From NCBI GenBank assembly GCA_030035585.1, contig CM057461.1:170015624-170079623 (forward strand): a stretch of 64,000 nt of DNA, read 5' to 3'. The stretch comes from Dugong dugon (Eukaryota; Chordata; Mammalia; Sirenia; Dugongidae). The notes beneath the pieces were generated by a model that was not told the DNA's origin, did not search any database, and saw only the letters and a list, made by a program, of their open reading frames with translations. The translations under genes and the position numbers were made by a program. Below are positions 33,425 to 45,481 of the stretch, in pieces (the first letter of the stretch is position 1; the number at the start of each line of letters is the position of its first letter).

Positions 33425-33432
33425 GTTCAGGC

Positions 33433-33653
33433 CAGGGGCGGCTTAACCAGTAAGCATGGTATGCATGAGCATGCATTGAGCAAGGTACGCACCAGCTTAA
33501 TTGTATTTACTTGCTAATCTGTGGTGAGCAATTTCACATGGGTTTCACCAGATCGTTGACGTGGTGTGGAACAGGTGAAACTGTGCACTGCAGATTGGTG
33601 GGAAGGCACAAATGGGCCTGTTCGTACCTTGCTTATTGGGTAATCCCGCCCTG
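33433..33653. mobile_element. hAT-like MITE with inverted termini and 8-bp TSD
   Basis: The left end (caggggcggcttaacc, then 'agtaagcatggta') and the right end read in reverse (cagggcgggattaccc, then 'aataagcaaggta') form imperfect inverted repeats of about 33 bp. The flanking octamers gttcaggc (33425-33432) and gtgcaggg (33654-33661) match at six of eight positions. CAGGG-type ends plus an 8-bp duplication fit the hAT superfamily. At 221 bp and with no ORF it is non-autonomous. I cannot name the family. Confidence 0.75.
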
Positions 33654-35074
33654 GTGCAGGGAGCTGGAGGATCACAGGTAGTTTGGGTAGAAGTTAGTTA
33701 GTTAGGGCTAGGCAGGGACTGGTCAGAATTTGTAAATGAAGCGACTTACTGGAAGACAGCGGTCTTATCTTAGAAAACGTGGATCTGAGCAAGCTGATGT
33801 TTAACCTTTTAACATAAATAGTTGGCTATACAGGCTGTGGTTTATATGGTTTATCCTGCTTTGTGAAACACGCTACGGTTTTGTAAGTCAAGTGTTTCTG
33901 TTTTATCTCTGAGTCATTGTCATCAGTGTCCATGTTTCCCACCCAGCATCATCCTCTGTACCATTAAGAGTGTTGTTGATGCAATGCTTCTTACTCACTC
34001 CAGGATTTCCTTTGCAGTTGCAGACACCCATTCTGAAAGTCTTGATGCTTCTATGTAGTTTTGACAACTACATCACAACTGCTGCCTGGCTGATAACAAT
34101 TTTGATCTGCCTCCCTATTTCAGAGTTGGCAAAATGTGAGAAAAAAAATGTGCATCTTAGAATTGATAAGATACAGTAATAATTTGATAGTGACAATAAA
34201 ATCTTCTCCTCCTCATCCTGGAGAGTAGAACTGACTATATATTTAAACTCCCATTGAATAACTAGCCAATTCTCGGAGTTAACTGAAAAAATTATCATAA
34301 AATTACAGCTCAAAATATACCCTATAGAAAGGCCTTTACACTCCCTCTATAAGCCTGAAGTGGTGTGTTTATTGTCTGTTTTGTTCTGATCCTTAGAATT
34401 TTCGGAATCTGGTATCGAAAGGCATCTGGTCATAGAAAAAATAATCCAAGTCATGTAGACAGGAAGAGTCTGTCATGTTTTGCCTTTGGAATTATTGGGA
34501 CATGGAATGAAACTAGAAATGATAAGACACTCAAATGTATACTTTTCCCTGGATTTTTTAATTGGCAAAAAATTAAAAATTTTTTTTCCAATGGCAAATG
34601 GCAAAAAATAAGTACAATGGCAGCTTTCAAGAGGTTAAGTCCAGGCATATACAATCCATCAGGATCCTCAGTGTAATTTCCAAGACACTTGGTGTGTGTG
34701 TCTTTGTGTGTGTCCATTTGTGTGCTGGTGGGGATGGAGAGGGGGAGGACGGAAAATCCATTCATATCGTCAAGATTATGCTTCCCTCTGCAAGATTACC
34801 AAAAATGTCAGGCTTACAGATAATGGTTATGTCACCTTATAACTAAAGTGGGTCCAGGAAGAAATCTTATGTATGACCACGGCAGATGAAGAGCTTTATG
34901 TGTCCCCTAGAGTGAACAGGTTCTGGTGCCCCATCGTCTCCCACTCCTGATAGTAATTCAAATTACAATAATACCAAGCATAAGAAAATAAGTGTAAAGG
35001 AATTCAGTGTTCTGATTTCTCCCATGACTATTTTTAAACATTTTTTAAGATATAAAAAATTTTGTTTTTTCAAA
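33654..35074. other. Unique stretch with GT microsatellite
   Basis: A GT-rich run lies at about 34691-34713. ORF 34365-34676 (103 aa) lacks recognisable motifs. Confidence 0.4.
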
Positions 35075-35450
35075 AAAAAAAAAAAAAAGACCAGACTTAC
35101 TGGTCTGACAGAGACCGGAGAAACCCTGAGAGTATAGCCCCCTAACACACTTTTAGCTAGTAATGAAGTCACTCCTGAGGTTCACCCTTCAGCCAAAGAT
35201 TAGACAGACAGGCCCATAAAAAAAAAATGAGACTAAAGGGGCACACCAGCCCAGGGGCAAGGATGAGAAGGCAGGGGGGGGGGCAGGAAAGCCAGTAATG
35301 GGGAACTCAAGGTAGAGAAGGGGAGAGTGTTGACATGTTGTGAGGTTGGCAGCCAATGTCACAAAACAGTATGTGTATTAATTGTTTAATGAGAAATTAG
35401 TATGCTCTTGAAACCTTCATTTGAAGTACAATAAAAAAAATTAAATATGC
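35075..35450 (+). mobile_element. L1 3' UTR fragment
   Basis: It is the reverse complement of the 3' UTR of the minus-strand L1 at 54102-56871 (shared 'gaccagacttactgg', 'gttcaccctt', 'aacagtatgtgtatta' blocks) and ends in an A-rich tail. A G10 run lies near 35275. It is 5' truncated and holds no ORF2. Confidence 0.85.
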
Positions 35451-37034
35451 CAAAAATAATTTTTTTTCTTTTTTAACAAAAGAAATGCGAGCTACCCCTG
35501 CATGGTTAACATCCTGGGCTTATGCCCTGTCAGCCTCCTGGGTAATCCGTATTGGTTTGCTTCTGGATCAGGAAATACTCTCGCTTTGGGCTGTGCAGAA
35601 TGGAGACATTTGAATAAAATTGTGAACGTTTTCTGTGTTAGCTTGTGGGCAAAGTCCCTTCCTTCCCCTTTTCCTAACCTATTGTCAAATGAATTGTTTC
35701 CCAAAGTACGATTCAGATTTTCTTTACTGCAGATTATTCACCCTGTTGAGTTTCTTTATCTGAAATTATCCTGGGGAAACTTTGTATCTGAAGCACAAAA
35801 TGATATGAAAAGTCAAGTTAAAAGAAAAAGGCAAACCTAAAAGCTGAAGGCGGGTGTTGGAAGCAGGAAAATCATTCCTGAAACTCCTTGAGAGTTGATC
35901 AAACAGACAGCCGTAAATTGCAACAGAGGCAGAGATCTACTCTGCTCTGAATGCCAGCCAGAAGCCTGGGAAGTGCTTTATTATTTATTTCATTAATTCT
36001 GTGACAGCAATCTCAACTGACAAGATTTGCAAATCTAATCATTTATTAATGAATTGTGTCTGGTGAATTGTGCCCAAGATTGGCCTTAGGTCCTAGCCTC
36101 TGGATGGACAGAGCCCTTTGCTAGCTCCCAGCTTGTCTCTTCTCACAACATGACACGGAGATTTCCAAGATGCTCACCAGAGACTCGTCTCTCCAATCTC
36201 GCAGGCATATTCAAAGATGGCTGCCACGCACAACCCTGCTCTCGTGACCAGCATGATGGCCATCTTCCAATATGAGTATAGCAAATACGGTTTCTTCTAA
36301 AAGCACTTCTCTGATGGTCACAACAAGGTGTGAGTGGTTTTGAGCCATGGTGCAGACAGGACCGGATCATTCAGACCACATTTGCATCGTTGCTACTCAT
36401 CCTGATGCAGATAAGGCTTAACTGACTCTGGACTAACACATTGATTTTTCCCGGAAATTTCACTGTAGTTTCAGATATTTCCAAAATCTCAGCCTGTTTC
36501 CTTGGTGACCGTCAAAGCTTTATTCCCTCTGAACCAATGTAACATGATTCATCAGTAAACAGCAAAAGCAGCAGCCACCCAACGTACAGCCTTCCCAAAG
36601 ATTTCCTGGAAAGTGATCCCTGCCCTGAGCTATTTCACAGGCACTGTTGTTGATAGTTCACAAAGCACAGCCAAAAAAAATAATGAAAGTCCCCTAACCG
36701 TGTGCATGGGGAACAACAGCGTTTATGGAGATAATGAAATGCAGAAATGAAAACCCCTCAGCAAAGCCCCTTTAGATGTGCCTAAGCTCTGTTCATTAAT
36801 CTGTGATAATTAGACTTATTTGCAGAGGTTAACAGCAGTGGCACATGGTAATTAAGCACTCCCTCTTACCAGAGGGATCGAAAATGCTTCTCATGTGACA
36901 CGTGTCCAGTCTTCAGGACATTTTATGTTTACTTTACAGCTCAGGTTTGTAATAAGAGAAAGAAATTGTATTCTGTACAGCCATGACCAGATAATACTTT
37001 CCACAATGAGCAACATCATATTTTAGCTGTAAGC
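35451..37034. other. Unique stretch, possible conserved non-coding elements
   Basis: No repeat recognised over about 1.6 kb. Two blocks (about 35965-36075 and 36700-36880) are rich in TAAT/ATTA homeodomain-type cores and look unlike neutral sequence by eye. This is an impression only. Confidence 0.35.
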
Positions 37035-37205
37035 TTTGGAGTGAGAGTGACTCAGGGTTAGAGTTATCATCTCCATCGCTGACAGCTGTATGACCTTGGG
37101 CATGTTGTTTAAACCTTTTGAGCCTCAGTCTCTCCATTTATAAAATGCGGATAATGATGCCTTCTTCAGAGTCTTGTTGTGATAATCAACAAATGGTGAT
37201 TAAGA
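37035..37205 (+). mobile_element. MIR
   Basis: Forward MIR with 'gctgtatgaccttgggca' and a 'gagcctcagtctctccatttataaaatg' core. It lies head to head with another MIR. Confidence 0.85.
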
Positions 37206-37209
37206 TACT

Positions 37210-39105
37210 AGCCATCCTTCACTGAATGCATATAATATGCCATGAACTATTCTAAGCACTTTACATATGTCCATTAAATCTCATTATGCTGTTGTTTGTT
37301 AGGTGCCATTGAGTCTGTTACAACTTATAGCAACTCTATGTACAACAGAATGAAACACTGCCCAGTCCTGCACCATCTTCACAATCCTTATGCTTGAGCC
37401 CATTGTTGTAACCACTGTGTCAATCCATCTCGTTGAGGGTTTTCCTCTTTTTCACTGACCCTCTACTTTACCAAGCATGATGTCCTTCTCCAGGGACTTG
37501 TCCCTCCTGATAACATGTCCAAAGTCATCCTTACTTCTAAGGAGTATTCTGGATGTATTTCTTCAAGACAGTTTTGTTTGTTCTTCTGGCAGTGCATGGT
37601 ATGTTCGATATTCTTCACCAACACCATAATTCAAAGGCATCAATTTTTCTTCAGTCTTCCTTATTCATTCATCGTTCAGCTTTTGCATGCCTGTGAGGTG
37701 ACTGAAAATATCATGGGTTGAGTCAGGTACACATTAGTCCTCAAAGTGACATCTTTGTTTTTCAACACTTGAAAGATGTCTTTTGCAGCAGATTCATCCA
37801 GTGCAATATGTCATTTGATTTCTTGACTGCTGGTTCCATGGCTGTTGATTGTGGATCCAAGTAAAATGAAATCCTTGACAACTTCAGTCTTTTCTCTGTT
37901 TATCATGATGTTGCTTATTGGTCCAGTTTTGAGGATTTTGTTTTCTTTCTGTTGAGGTATAATCCATAGTGATGGCTGTAGTCTTTGATCTTCATCAGTA
38001 AGTGCTTCAAGTCCTCTTCACTTTCAGCAAGCAAGGTCGTGTCATCTGTATAATGCAGATTGTTAGTGAGTCTTCCTCCAATCCTGATACCTGTTCTTCT
38101 TCATATAGTCCAGCTTCTCGGGTTATTTGCTCAGCAATAGACTGAATAAGTATGGTGATAGTATATAACCCTGATGCACACATTTCCTGATTTTGAACTA
38201 CACAGTGTCCGCTTGTTCTATTTGAAAAACTGCCTCTTGGTCTATGTACAGGTTCCTCATGAGCTGGAATTCCCATTCTTCACAATGTTATCCTTAATTT
38301 GTTGTGACCCACATAGTCGAAGGCCTTTGCATAGTCAATAAAACACAGGTAAACATCTTTCTAGTATTCTCTGCTTTCAGCCAATGTCCATCTGACATCA
38401 GTAATGATATTCCTTATTCCACGTCCTCATTCAATTTGGCTTGAATTTCTGGCAGTTCCCTGTTGAGGTACTGCTGCAACTGTTTTTGAATTATCTTCAG
38501 CAGAATTTTACTTGGGTGTGACATTAATATTCTTCAATAATTTCCTCACTCTTTTGGATCACCTGTCTTTGGAATGGACACAAATACGGATCTCTTCCAG
38601 TCAGTTAGCCAGGTAGCTGTCTTCCAAATTTCTTGGCAGAGACAAGTGAGTGCCTCCATTTGTTGAAACATCTCAAATGGTATTCCATCAATTCCTGGAA
38701 TCTTGTTTTTCACCAATGCCTTCAGTGCAGCTTGGACTTCTTCCTCCAGTACCATTGGTTCTTGATCATATGCTACCTCCTGGAATGATTGAACGTCAAC
38801 CAGTTTTTTTGTACAGTAGCTCTGTGCATTCCTTCCATCTTCTTTTAATGCTTCTTGTGTGGTTCAATATTTTGCCCATAGAATTCTTCAATATTGCAGC
38901 TCAAGGCTTGAATTTTTTCTTCAGTTCTTTCAGCTTAAGAAATGTTGAGACTTTTCTTCTCTTTTGGTTTTCTAACTCCAGGTCTTTGCACATTTCATTA
39001 TAATACTGTACTTTGTCTTCTTGAGTCACTCTCATTACACAGATGAGGAAACTAGAGCTCAGAGATTGAGTAGCTCACCCAAAACAAAGCTTTGGGAGCA
39101 AATAA
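37210..39105 (-). mobile_element. MIR split by an RTE
   Basis: The left part, 37210-37286 ('ctaagcactttacatatgtcc...aatctcatta'), and right part, 39037-39105 ('acacagatgaggaaactagagctcagag'), are two ends of one reverse MIR. The central 40-50 bp of the MIR is missing at the junction. Confidence 0.8.
37287..39029 (-). mobile_element. RTE/BovB-clade LINE, 5' truncated, inserted in a MIR
   Basis: Runs from the RTE 3' terminus ('gttgtttgttaggtgcc') back to the basic linker region between endonuclease and RT. The octamer tctcatta flanks it (37279-37286, 39030-39037). The reading frame is interrupted many times. The RT-region ORF 38546-38755 keeps the 'NKIPGIDGIPFEMFQQ' pattern of RTE reverse transcriptases. 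Confidence 0.9.
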
Positions 39106-39483
39106 TTTAATTCACTTTGAGACTTCCAAGACCCTTGAGAACAAACCTCACAGAAGTGGGCATAGACTCACTGCTTTGAAAAATACATTCTCCTACTTTC
39201 CTCTGTGATGATATGAATGCATAGACATTATGAATGATAATACCTGTGCATTGAAACAACTTTATCCTTGGCAACAGTCATCATTTGGGCTTAGGCTAGG
39301 TGTAGTGGCATAATCCTATCTGTGAAAGAATCCATTAATAAAGAATTACGGGAATGCAGAAAAAGGATGTTCCACCTCTCCCTAGTTTTAGTAATTGCAC
39401 TAAATGAGGTATTACATGCAAAGCTCTTAGCACAGTGCTTGGTGCGTACTCAGTGCTCAATAAATAATAGCTATAGTTATTAT
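39106..39483. other. Unique non-coding stretch
   Basis: No recognised element or gene. Confidence 0.4.
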
Positions 39484-39692
39484 AAGGAGCCCTGCCGGTA
39501 CAAATTGTTAAGTCCTGGGCTGTTAATTGAAAGGCTGTTGGTTCAAACCCACCCAGAGTCTCAGTGGGAGAAAGACTTGGCGATCTTCTCCTGTAAATAT
39601 ACAGCCTAGGAAACCCTATGGGGCAGTTCTACTCTGCCACATGGGGTTGGTATGAGTCGAAAATGACTCAGTGGCACCTAACAACGCCAACA
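39484..39692 (+). mobile_element. AfroSINE-type SINE, diverged
   Basis: Head ('aggagccctgccggtac'), middle block and RTE-like 3' end ('ggcacctaacaacgcc'). The 3' end is the RTE-type CTAACAAC rather than a T-rich tail. TSD not resolved. Confidence 0.82.
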
Positions 39693-41158
39693 TTATTTTT
39701 ACAGAAGTGAATGAGAGAGCTGCACAAAGGGTAAGCCATATTTTTCACTTCCCACATACACACAAATATGCACACACTCAAGATTACAGTCATCCATGAA
39801 TTCATACTCAGTGGGATTTTGATCCATTTTAGTCAAAAAGTATCTAGATAGTTTATCAAATTAAAAACAAGCAAAAAGGAGGGAGAGAGGGAGGGCGAGA
39901 GGGAGAGGGAGAAAGAGAGCAAGGAAACAGCAATCATACCTTTAAAAACTAACCAAATTTTCCAGTCCTCAAATCCTGGAAAGTGGGATTAAAAAGGTCT
40001 CAGGTCCTTAAGGAGAGGGGATTTTGCTTAGATTTTAAGATGCTACAAGACCAAGTCAGAGAGTAATAATGGGATATAGCTGCCTTGCCCCAAGACGGGG
40101 TTCGCTTTTGGCTAATATCCCAGGATAATCTCACCTTTGTCACTTTTGGTGTTTATTCCTGTTGTGGCTGAAGCCCTACTCATGTTTCCCATAGGCAGTC
40201 TAGAATAGGGATCCCAGCAGAGAAAGAAAAGCCCAAAGCTTGAGCTTGGCCACTTTTCCATACACAGCTGTCACGTTCCTTACCAATTCCCGACTCTTCT
40301 CAGTAAGAGTGTGCAAATAGGCAGCATGGCACTTGTTTTTGCAAGTCCTCTTTTTACTTTTGGCTTTTGAAAGACAAGCATCGACGTTTGCTACAAAGAA
40401 AGAAGCCCCTTGCTCACCAAGGAAAGAATTAAGGGAGTATCAAGGAATGAGCTAGGAAGTGCCACCAGACCTGGTTACCATGGGTCATCAGTCCCACACC
40501 TTCCTGCAGCCTATGAGAACAGAAAGTGATCTCCAAGTTCATCCCTGGTTTCCCCAATACCTCACCATGGTCAGTTCTGATCCAAATTTTCTCTGTAAGA
40601 TCAAGTTTACCTTTGATTATGGCCTGCTGACATCACGCTATGTAAAACAGGGCAACACTAAACTCAACACAGGCCTGATTTCTTCAGCTTTTTTTCCTGG
40701 GATTTCTAAGCTGGGCTAATTGGGTGACAATGGCTGATTTTGGTGGGGTTTCCCATCCATACATTGAAAGGAGACACAGATTAAACCAAGGAATTGTTTG
40801 TTCAAGAGGAGGTAGTCTTATGGCACCATTCTCTGGTATTGAATGAACTCAATGTAGCAGAGCCTTTTCAAAAACGTTTGTAAATCTCTTTGGATTCTCA
40901 AATTTCTGGGACATGTGGGGCTCTTTCCATTTTCCTTTTATTGATTGAACCAGACAGAATATGAATACTGGCCTTTACCTGCCCTCTCACACCCTCCTTC
41001 TAATAATAACCCCTTTACTTAGGATTCCTCTCCCCCTAGTTTATGAGAGTGGATCTGATGGTACAAAATAAGAGACCTTTGTATGCTGAGCCTCACAATT
41101 AGATTTGTAGGGAGGTTATTAAATTAGTTGTGTGTCTTGGGGTTGAATTAAGGGAAAG
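39693..41158. other. Unique stretch with GA-rich tract
   Basis: A purine-rich GAGG/GGGA tract lies at about 39878-39920. No gene seen. Confidence 0.4.
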
Positions 41159-41167
41159 TAGGCAGGA

Positions 41168-41391
41168 GCCCTGGCGGCACAGTGGTTGAGCACTCGGCTG
41201 CTAACTGAAGGATTGGTGGTTCGAATCTACAAGCCGCTCTGTGGGAGAAAAATGTGGCAGTCTGCTTCCATAAAGATTACAGCCTTGGAAACCCTACGGG
41301 GCGGTTCCACTCTGTCCTATAATGTCGCTATGAGTCTGAATCAACTCAACCGCAACGTGGTTTTTTTTTTTTTTTTTTTTTCTTTTTGGTT
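41168..41391 (+). mobile_element. AfroSINE-type SINE, long form, with TSD
   Basis: Head, middle block and RTE-like block, then about 22 T on the sense strand and a short 'ctttttggtt'. A 9-bp duplication taggcagga (41159-41167, 41392-41400) flanks it. Confidence 0.92.
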
Positions 41392-41400
41392 TAGGCAGGA

Positions 41401-44359
41401 ATGACAAAGATTGAAAGAGATAGAAAAAGATTCCTCTTGTTAGAGTAATTAATTAGTTGGATTTATATGAGGAGACAGGAGGGAAGAAGCCAGGTTGTGT
41501 CCTATATTAATAACTCACTTGGGAGAAGCCAGATTGGATTGAAAGCAAAAGACAGGGCAGGGGCAGGGGCGGGGGTGGGGGCGGGGATCACACTACTGTA
41601 TAAGACAAGCAGCCTGGGTTTTCCTCTCTTTACACTCCATAACCCTTATATACACAAACACACATCCTCATTCCTGACATGAAAATGATGTCATCTTTCT
41701 TTTTGACTCACCAACCAGACTACATTAATCCCCTGCAGTGTGAGGGCCAGCAGGAGGCTGCTTAAGGGACTTCGGGCCTGTGAATAAATGATGACCGGGT
41801 GGTTCGGGGCGGCCGCCTAGATATATTCAGGATGCATTAAAGCAATTAGCTGTAAGAGGAGTGAGAGCACAAGTTCCAGTCCCCAAGAAGGACCAGGCCA
41901 TGCTTGGAGCAGGATGAGGAGCTCTACAGCCTAGGCCTGGTAAGAGCCACTTAGGGAAATAGCTGCACATAAAAAGAGTGTGGAGTCTTACCCCCATGGC
42001 CTTGTTTGGTACATTTACAGGAGATTTCAGGATCGTGGGAGCTAGGAAACTGATTATTTTTGCAAATCAGTGCATTAGAACAGCTTTGGTACAGATGTTA
42101 CCAAATCATGGTTTGCAAACTGGTATCCCACCGGTTGAATCTGGCCCATGGATGCTTTCTACTTGGCCTACCATTCACTTCAGATCAATAGTTTAAAATA
42201 AAGGGATTTTATTTTTTAAAAATGTGCATTTCTAGATTGTCTTGAACAACCAGCAAGTCTGGTAACCCTGGGCCTGCATTCCTGCATGGCACCGGTCCGC
42301 TGCAGTTGAATATTACCTTTCCTCTTACACAGGCCATGTGCTTTCCAGTTTGCCAGAGTCCCCACCACTCCTTATTACCTTACTCCTATCCAACTTCACT
42401 CATTCAGTTGACTTATTTAAATTATGTACCTCGCTTCCTATAGGCGTTTGAGTTTGTGACCTCTACTTTAAATGGCTTCTGAGTTACGTTCAACCAGAGA
42501 TATAAGGTTAAATTCTAGAGCACAGGGACCTTCCCCAACTTCTCAGTTCCTACTCCTGAAAGGTTTGCCTCTAGGCTTGTATGAGGCTGTGCTCTAAACG
42601 TGCCCACAACTCTTTGTGAGGCTACCACCCGCACATATACAGCTCTGGAATACACACACTCTGCTATTTCAACCTGCCCAGGCATGGTGGCCGTGAACAT
42701 GATTTTAAATTCAGTGTCAACTGCAGGTTTGGGCAGTGTGCATACCCACCAAAATAAGAAGAGCCAAGGATATCACAAGCTAAATAAATGCCAGCCCAAA
42801 CATCCTCAGAGATCTAGAAACTGCTTGGCGTATTTTATGATACTCACCTCACAGTACAATGCAACATCAAAAATAGCCCTAAACATGCAAGAACTGCAGA
42901 GCCAAGGTCCACAGCTCTGATTTCTCTTAACAGGCACTAGTCTCTTACCATGTTGCTCCCTGCTTATTTAAATCAGTAAAGCTTTGTTGAGATTCATCCT
43001 CTTGTTCAGATGAATTTCCAGTTGGAAATGCCATTCAAAGACAAAAGAAAGAGGTCCTATGTCTTAAGGAAACAAATCACATTTTCTATGAGATTTCATC
43101 CTCCTTTTTCTCCCCTCTCCAAACCCTCAGAGGCTTTTCTCCTTCTTGCTTTTAATCTCTCTCCCTCTCCTTCCCAATCACTTACCCAAGTGGAATGTAG
43201 TGCTAAGTGGCTGTCCCCTCCCTCTCTCAGCGGGGCCACATTTGGGTGCTCCTAAAAGCCATCTCCTAGCCCGCTAGTGGCATAAGAGCTCTATGATAAC
43301 AACCTCTTTGCTTAAAACTAGAGGACAAAGCATGTTTTTAAAAGATGGCTTAGAAACCCGTGTGACTACCGTGCCCCCAAAAAGACTGCAACAGACCACA
43401 GTAGAAGTACCCGGTACAGGGTCAGAAAATGAATAATCCAAACTTTCCTCACATGCTGAATTAACCTTGATTTGTTTCATGCTTCCCCACCCCCATCACC
43501 CCAGCTTTTGCCTCTTTCCAGTCTGGAGCTGGCTGGATTCATCCAGGTATGCATTTGAATCCCTCTAGGAAACTTTTTCTGCTCTATTTGGATCACAGAA
43601 AGTGAGAGTAATTGGGTAAGCGTGTGCTCGCTGTAGGCCTGCAGCCTACGGTGACCAGTCCTTGGGCACTGGCCACACCAGTGTAAAATGACTGCCAGAT
43701 GTCCTTCCTCTAATATTGATAACCAGAGGCTAAGGCAACTTAAGATTTAGAAAATGTCCCTCCTTCTACTTTCCCAACACTTATTTTTCTTTAAATATTT
43801 CCCAACCTCTTTACCTATGTCACCACCACCAGCAACAACAACCTCCTTCAATCCACCAAAAAAATTAAAATCCTCTCTGCTGACTCAGCTCACCAGAAGG
43901 CAGGCAGAAGTAGGCACTCCTATCTGCTTTAAAACCACCTTTGATATCCCCCAGGACAATTACAGAATGTGGCATTATCTTCTCCTCTGTGTCAGGCACA
44001 AAGCCAATCAAAGAAGCCAGGTTTGTGAAAGTTCAGTTTTCACCCAAGTTGTTCTTCCCTGATAGGCTTGGCAGCAAGAGGGCAAGCTGGTCAGAAAACA
44101 GATGGGTACACGTGCAGGACTACATAAAAGCAAGATGCGAACATGTCTGTGTACATAGCATGGTTTTCTTGGTTCCAGTATGAAATAAACACTGTGTTTT
44201 AAAGGCAATCTCATTGCAAGAAGATGATACACTCTGAAGCAAAAAGAAATCTGGATTTTGCCTTAAGAAATTTGTTCTTGTCATTATGGTAGGGCTCATT
44301 TCTATAAGAATTCTTTTTAGCACTGGCCGATAGAACTCTCTGCAACTAGAAATGTTCTA
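41401..44359. other. Mostly unique stretch with a GC-rich island-like block
   Basis: A G-rich tandem tract (GGGGCA/GGGGCG) lies at about 41553-41588. A CpG-containing block at about 41770-41820 includes GCGGCCGC (41809-41816). The block at 42090-42295 ('tttgcaaactggtatcccacc...atctggcccatgg') resembles an old DNA-transposon-type repeat. No coding exon is supported. Confidence 0.4.
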
Positions 44360-44700
44360 TATCTGCACTGCCCAATACAGTAGCCACTAGCCCTGGTGGT
44401 GCAATGGTTAAGCTCCAGCCTGCTAACTGAAAGGTCGGCTCTGGGAACCCACCAGCTTCTCCACGGGAGGACAGACCATAAAGATTACGGCATAGGAAAC
44501 CTTAGGGGGCAGTTCTATCCTGTCCTACAGGATCACTATGAGTCAGAATCGACTCAACAGCACCTAGCAACAACAACAGCCACATGTGGCCATTGAATAT
44601 TTTCAGTTGTGGCTAGTGTGACTGAGGAACTGCATTTTTTGTTTCAATTTTCATTAATTTAAATAGCCACAGACGGCGAGTAGTATTGGCCATCTCAGGC
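44360..44700 (+). mobile_element. MER5A (hAT-Charlie) split by a SINE
   Basis: The left part ('ctgcactgcccaatacagtagccac', 44365-44387) and the right part ('agccacatgtggcc...gactgaggaactgca...tagccacagacgg') match the ends and body of MER5A. The SINE at 44388-44577 interrupts it near the left terminus. Confidence 0.75.
44388..44577 (+). mobile_element. AfroSINE-type SINE inside MER5A
   Basis: Head (agccctggtggtgcaatgg), shortened middle block and RTE-type 3' end ('cacctagcaacaacaac'). The flanking agccac copies may be native to MER5A, so a TSD is not proven. Confidence 0.85.
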
Positions 44701-44904
44701 CTAGGTGACAAGATAGGCACATCTCTGTTCCATTTTTTTCTTTGTGTGTGTGTTTAACCAACCTTAAGTATATCTTTCTCTAAGGTTCACAAACACTTCC
44801 TCCACAAATTCTTTCTTTAGATATTATCAATAGTGAAGAAGGAAAGAAATAACCTTCAGATTAAGTTTCAGATTAACCTTCGGATTAAGATACCAGGGCT
44901 GGGA

Positions 44905-45080
44905 AAGGTGCTTTCACACATGTACCTCACATGTTGGTCGAAACCTTACAGCTCTGTTATAAATGGTCTTATCCCCATTTTACACCTGAGGAATCCGAAG
45001 CAGATGGTTTTGGTAAACGGCCTAAAGTAACAAGACTAGTAGCTGGTAGAATTGGAATTTGAGTCTTTGGATTCCTAGTC
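44905..45080 (-). mobile_element. MIR
   Basis: Reverse MIR with 'tcttatccccattttacacctgagg' and a 'gtagctggtagaattggaatttgag' core. Confidence 0.75.
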
Positions 45081-45303
45081 CAATATTCTTTTCATTACAA
45101 ACAAATGGTGTTATTCCCAAAGCTACCGCCATTTTACAGAGAGGGAAAACAAGTTATTAATTACAGAAGTAAGGCCAAGGGTAAATGGTAGGCACAGAGG
45201 CTCGTGGCCTTGGGTTCCAAGTTTCTTTTGGATTCAAGTGTACTCTGAAATGATTCAACGAACAGTCAATGAACTTTCACTTCTTGGTGCCAACAGTGTG
45301 ACA

Positions 45304-45467
45304 AAACTCATTGCCATCAAGCTCATTCCAACTCATAGCGACCCTATGGGACACAGTAGAACTGCCCCATAGAGTTTCCAAGGAGCAGCTGGTGGATTCC
45401 AACCACCGACCTTTCGGTTAGCAGCTGTAGCTCTCTGTAACTCTTAACCACTTCACCACCAGGGCTC
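45304..45467 (-). mobile_element. AfroSINE-type SINE with perfect 14-bp TSD
   Basis: Complete minus-strand short-form SINE. The duplication ccaacagtgtgaca is perfect (45290-45303, 45468-45481), suggesting a young copy. Confidence 0.93.
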
Positions 45468-45481
45468 CCAACAGTGTGACA

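Noticed and set aside
39878-39920. CRISPR-like or regulatory repeat array
   Set aside because: It is a simple purine-rich GAGG/GGGA tract with no unique spacers.
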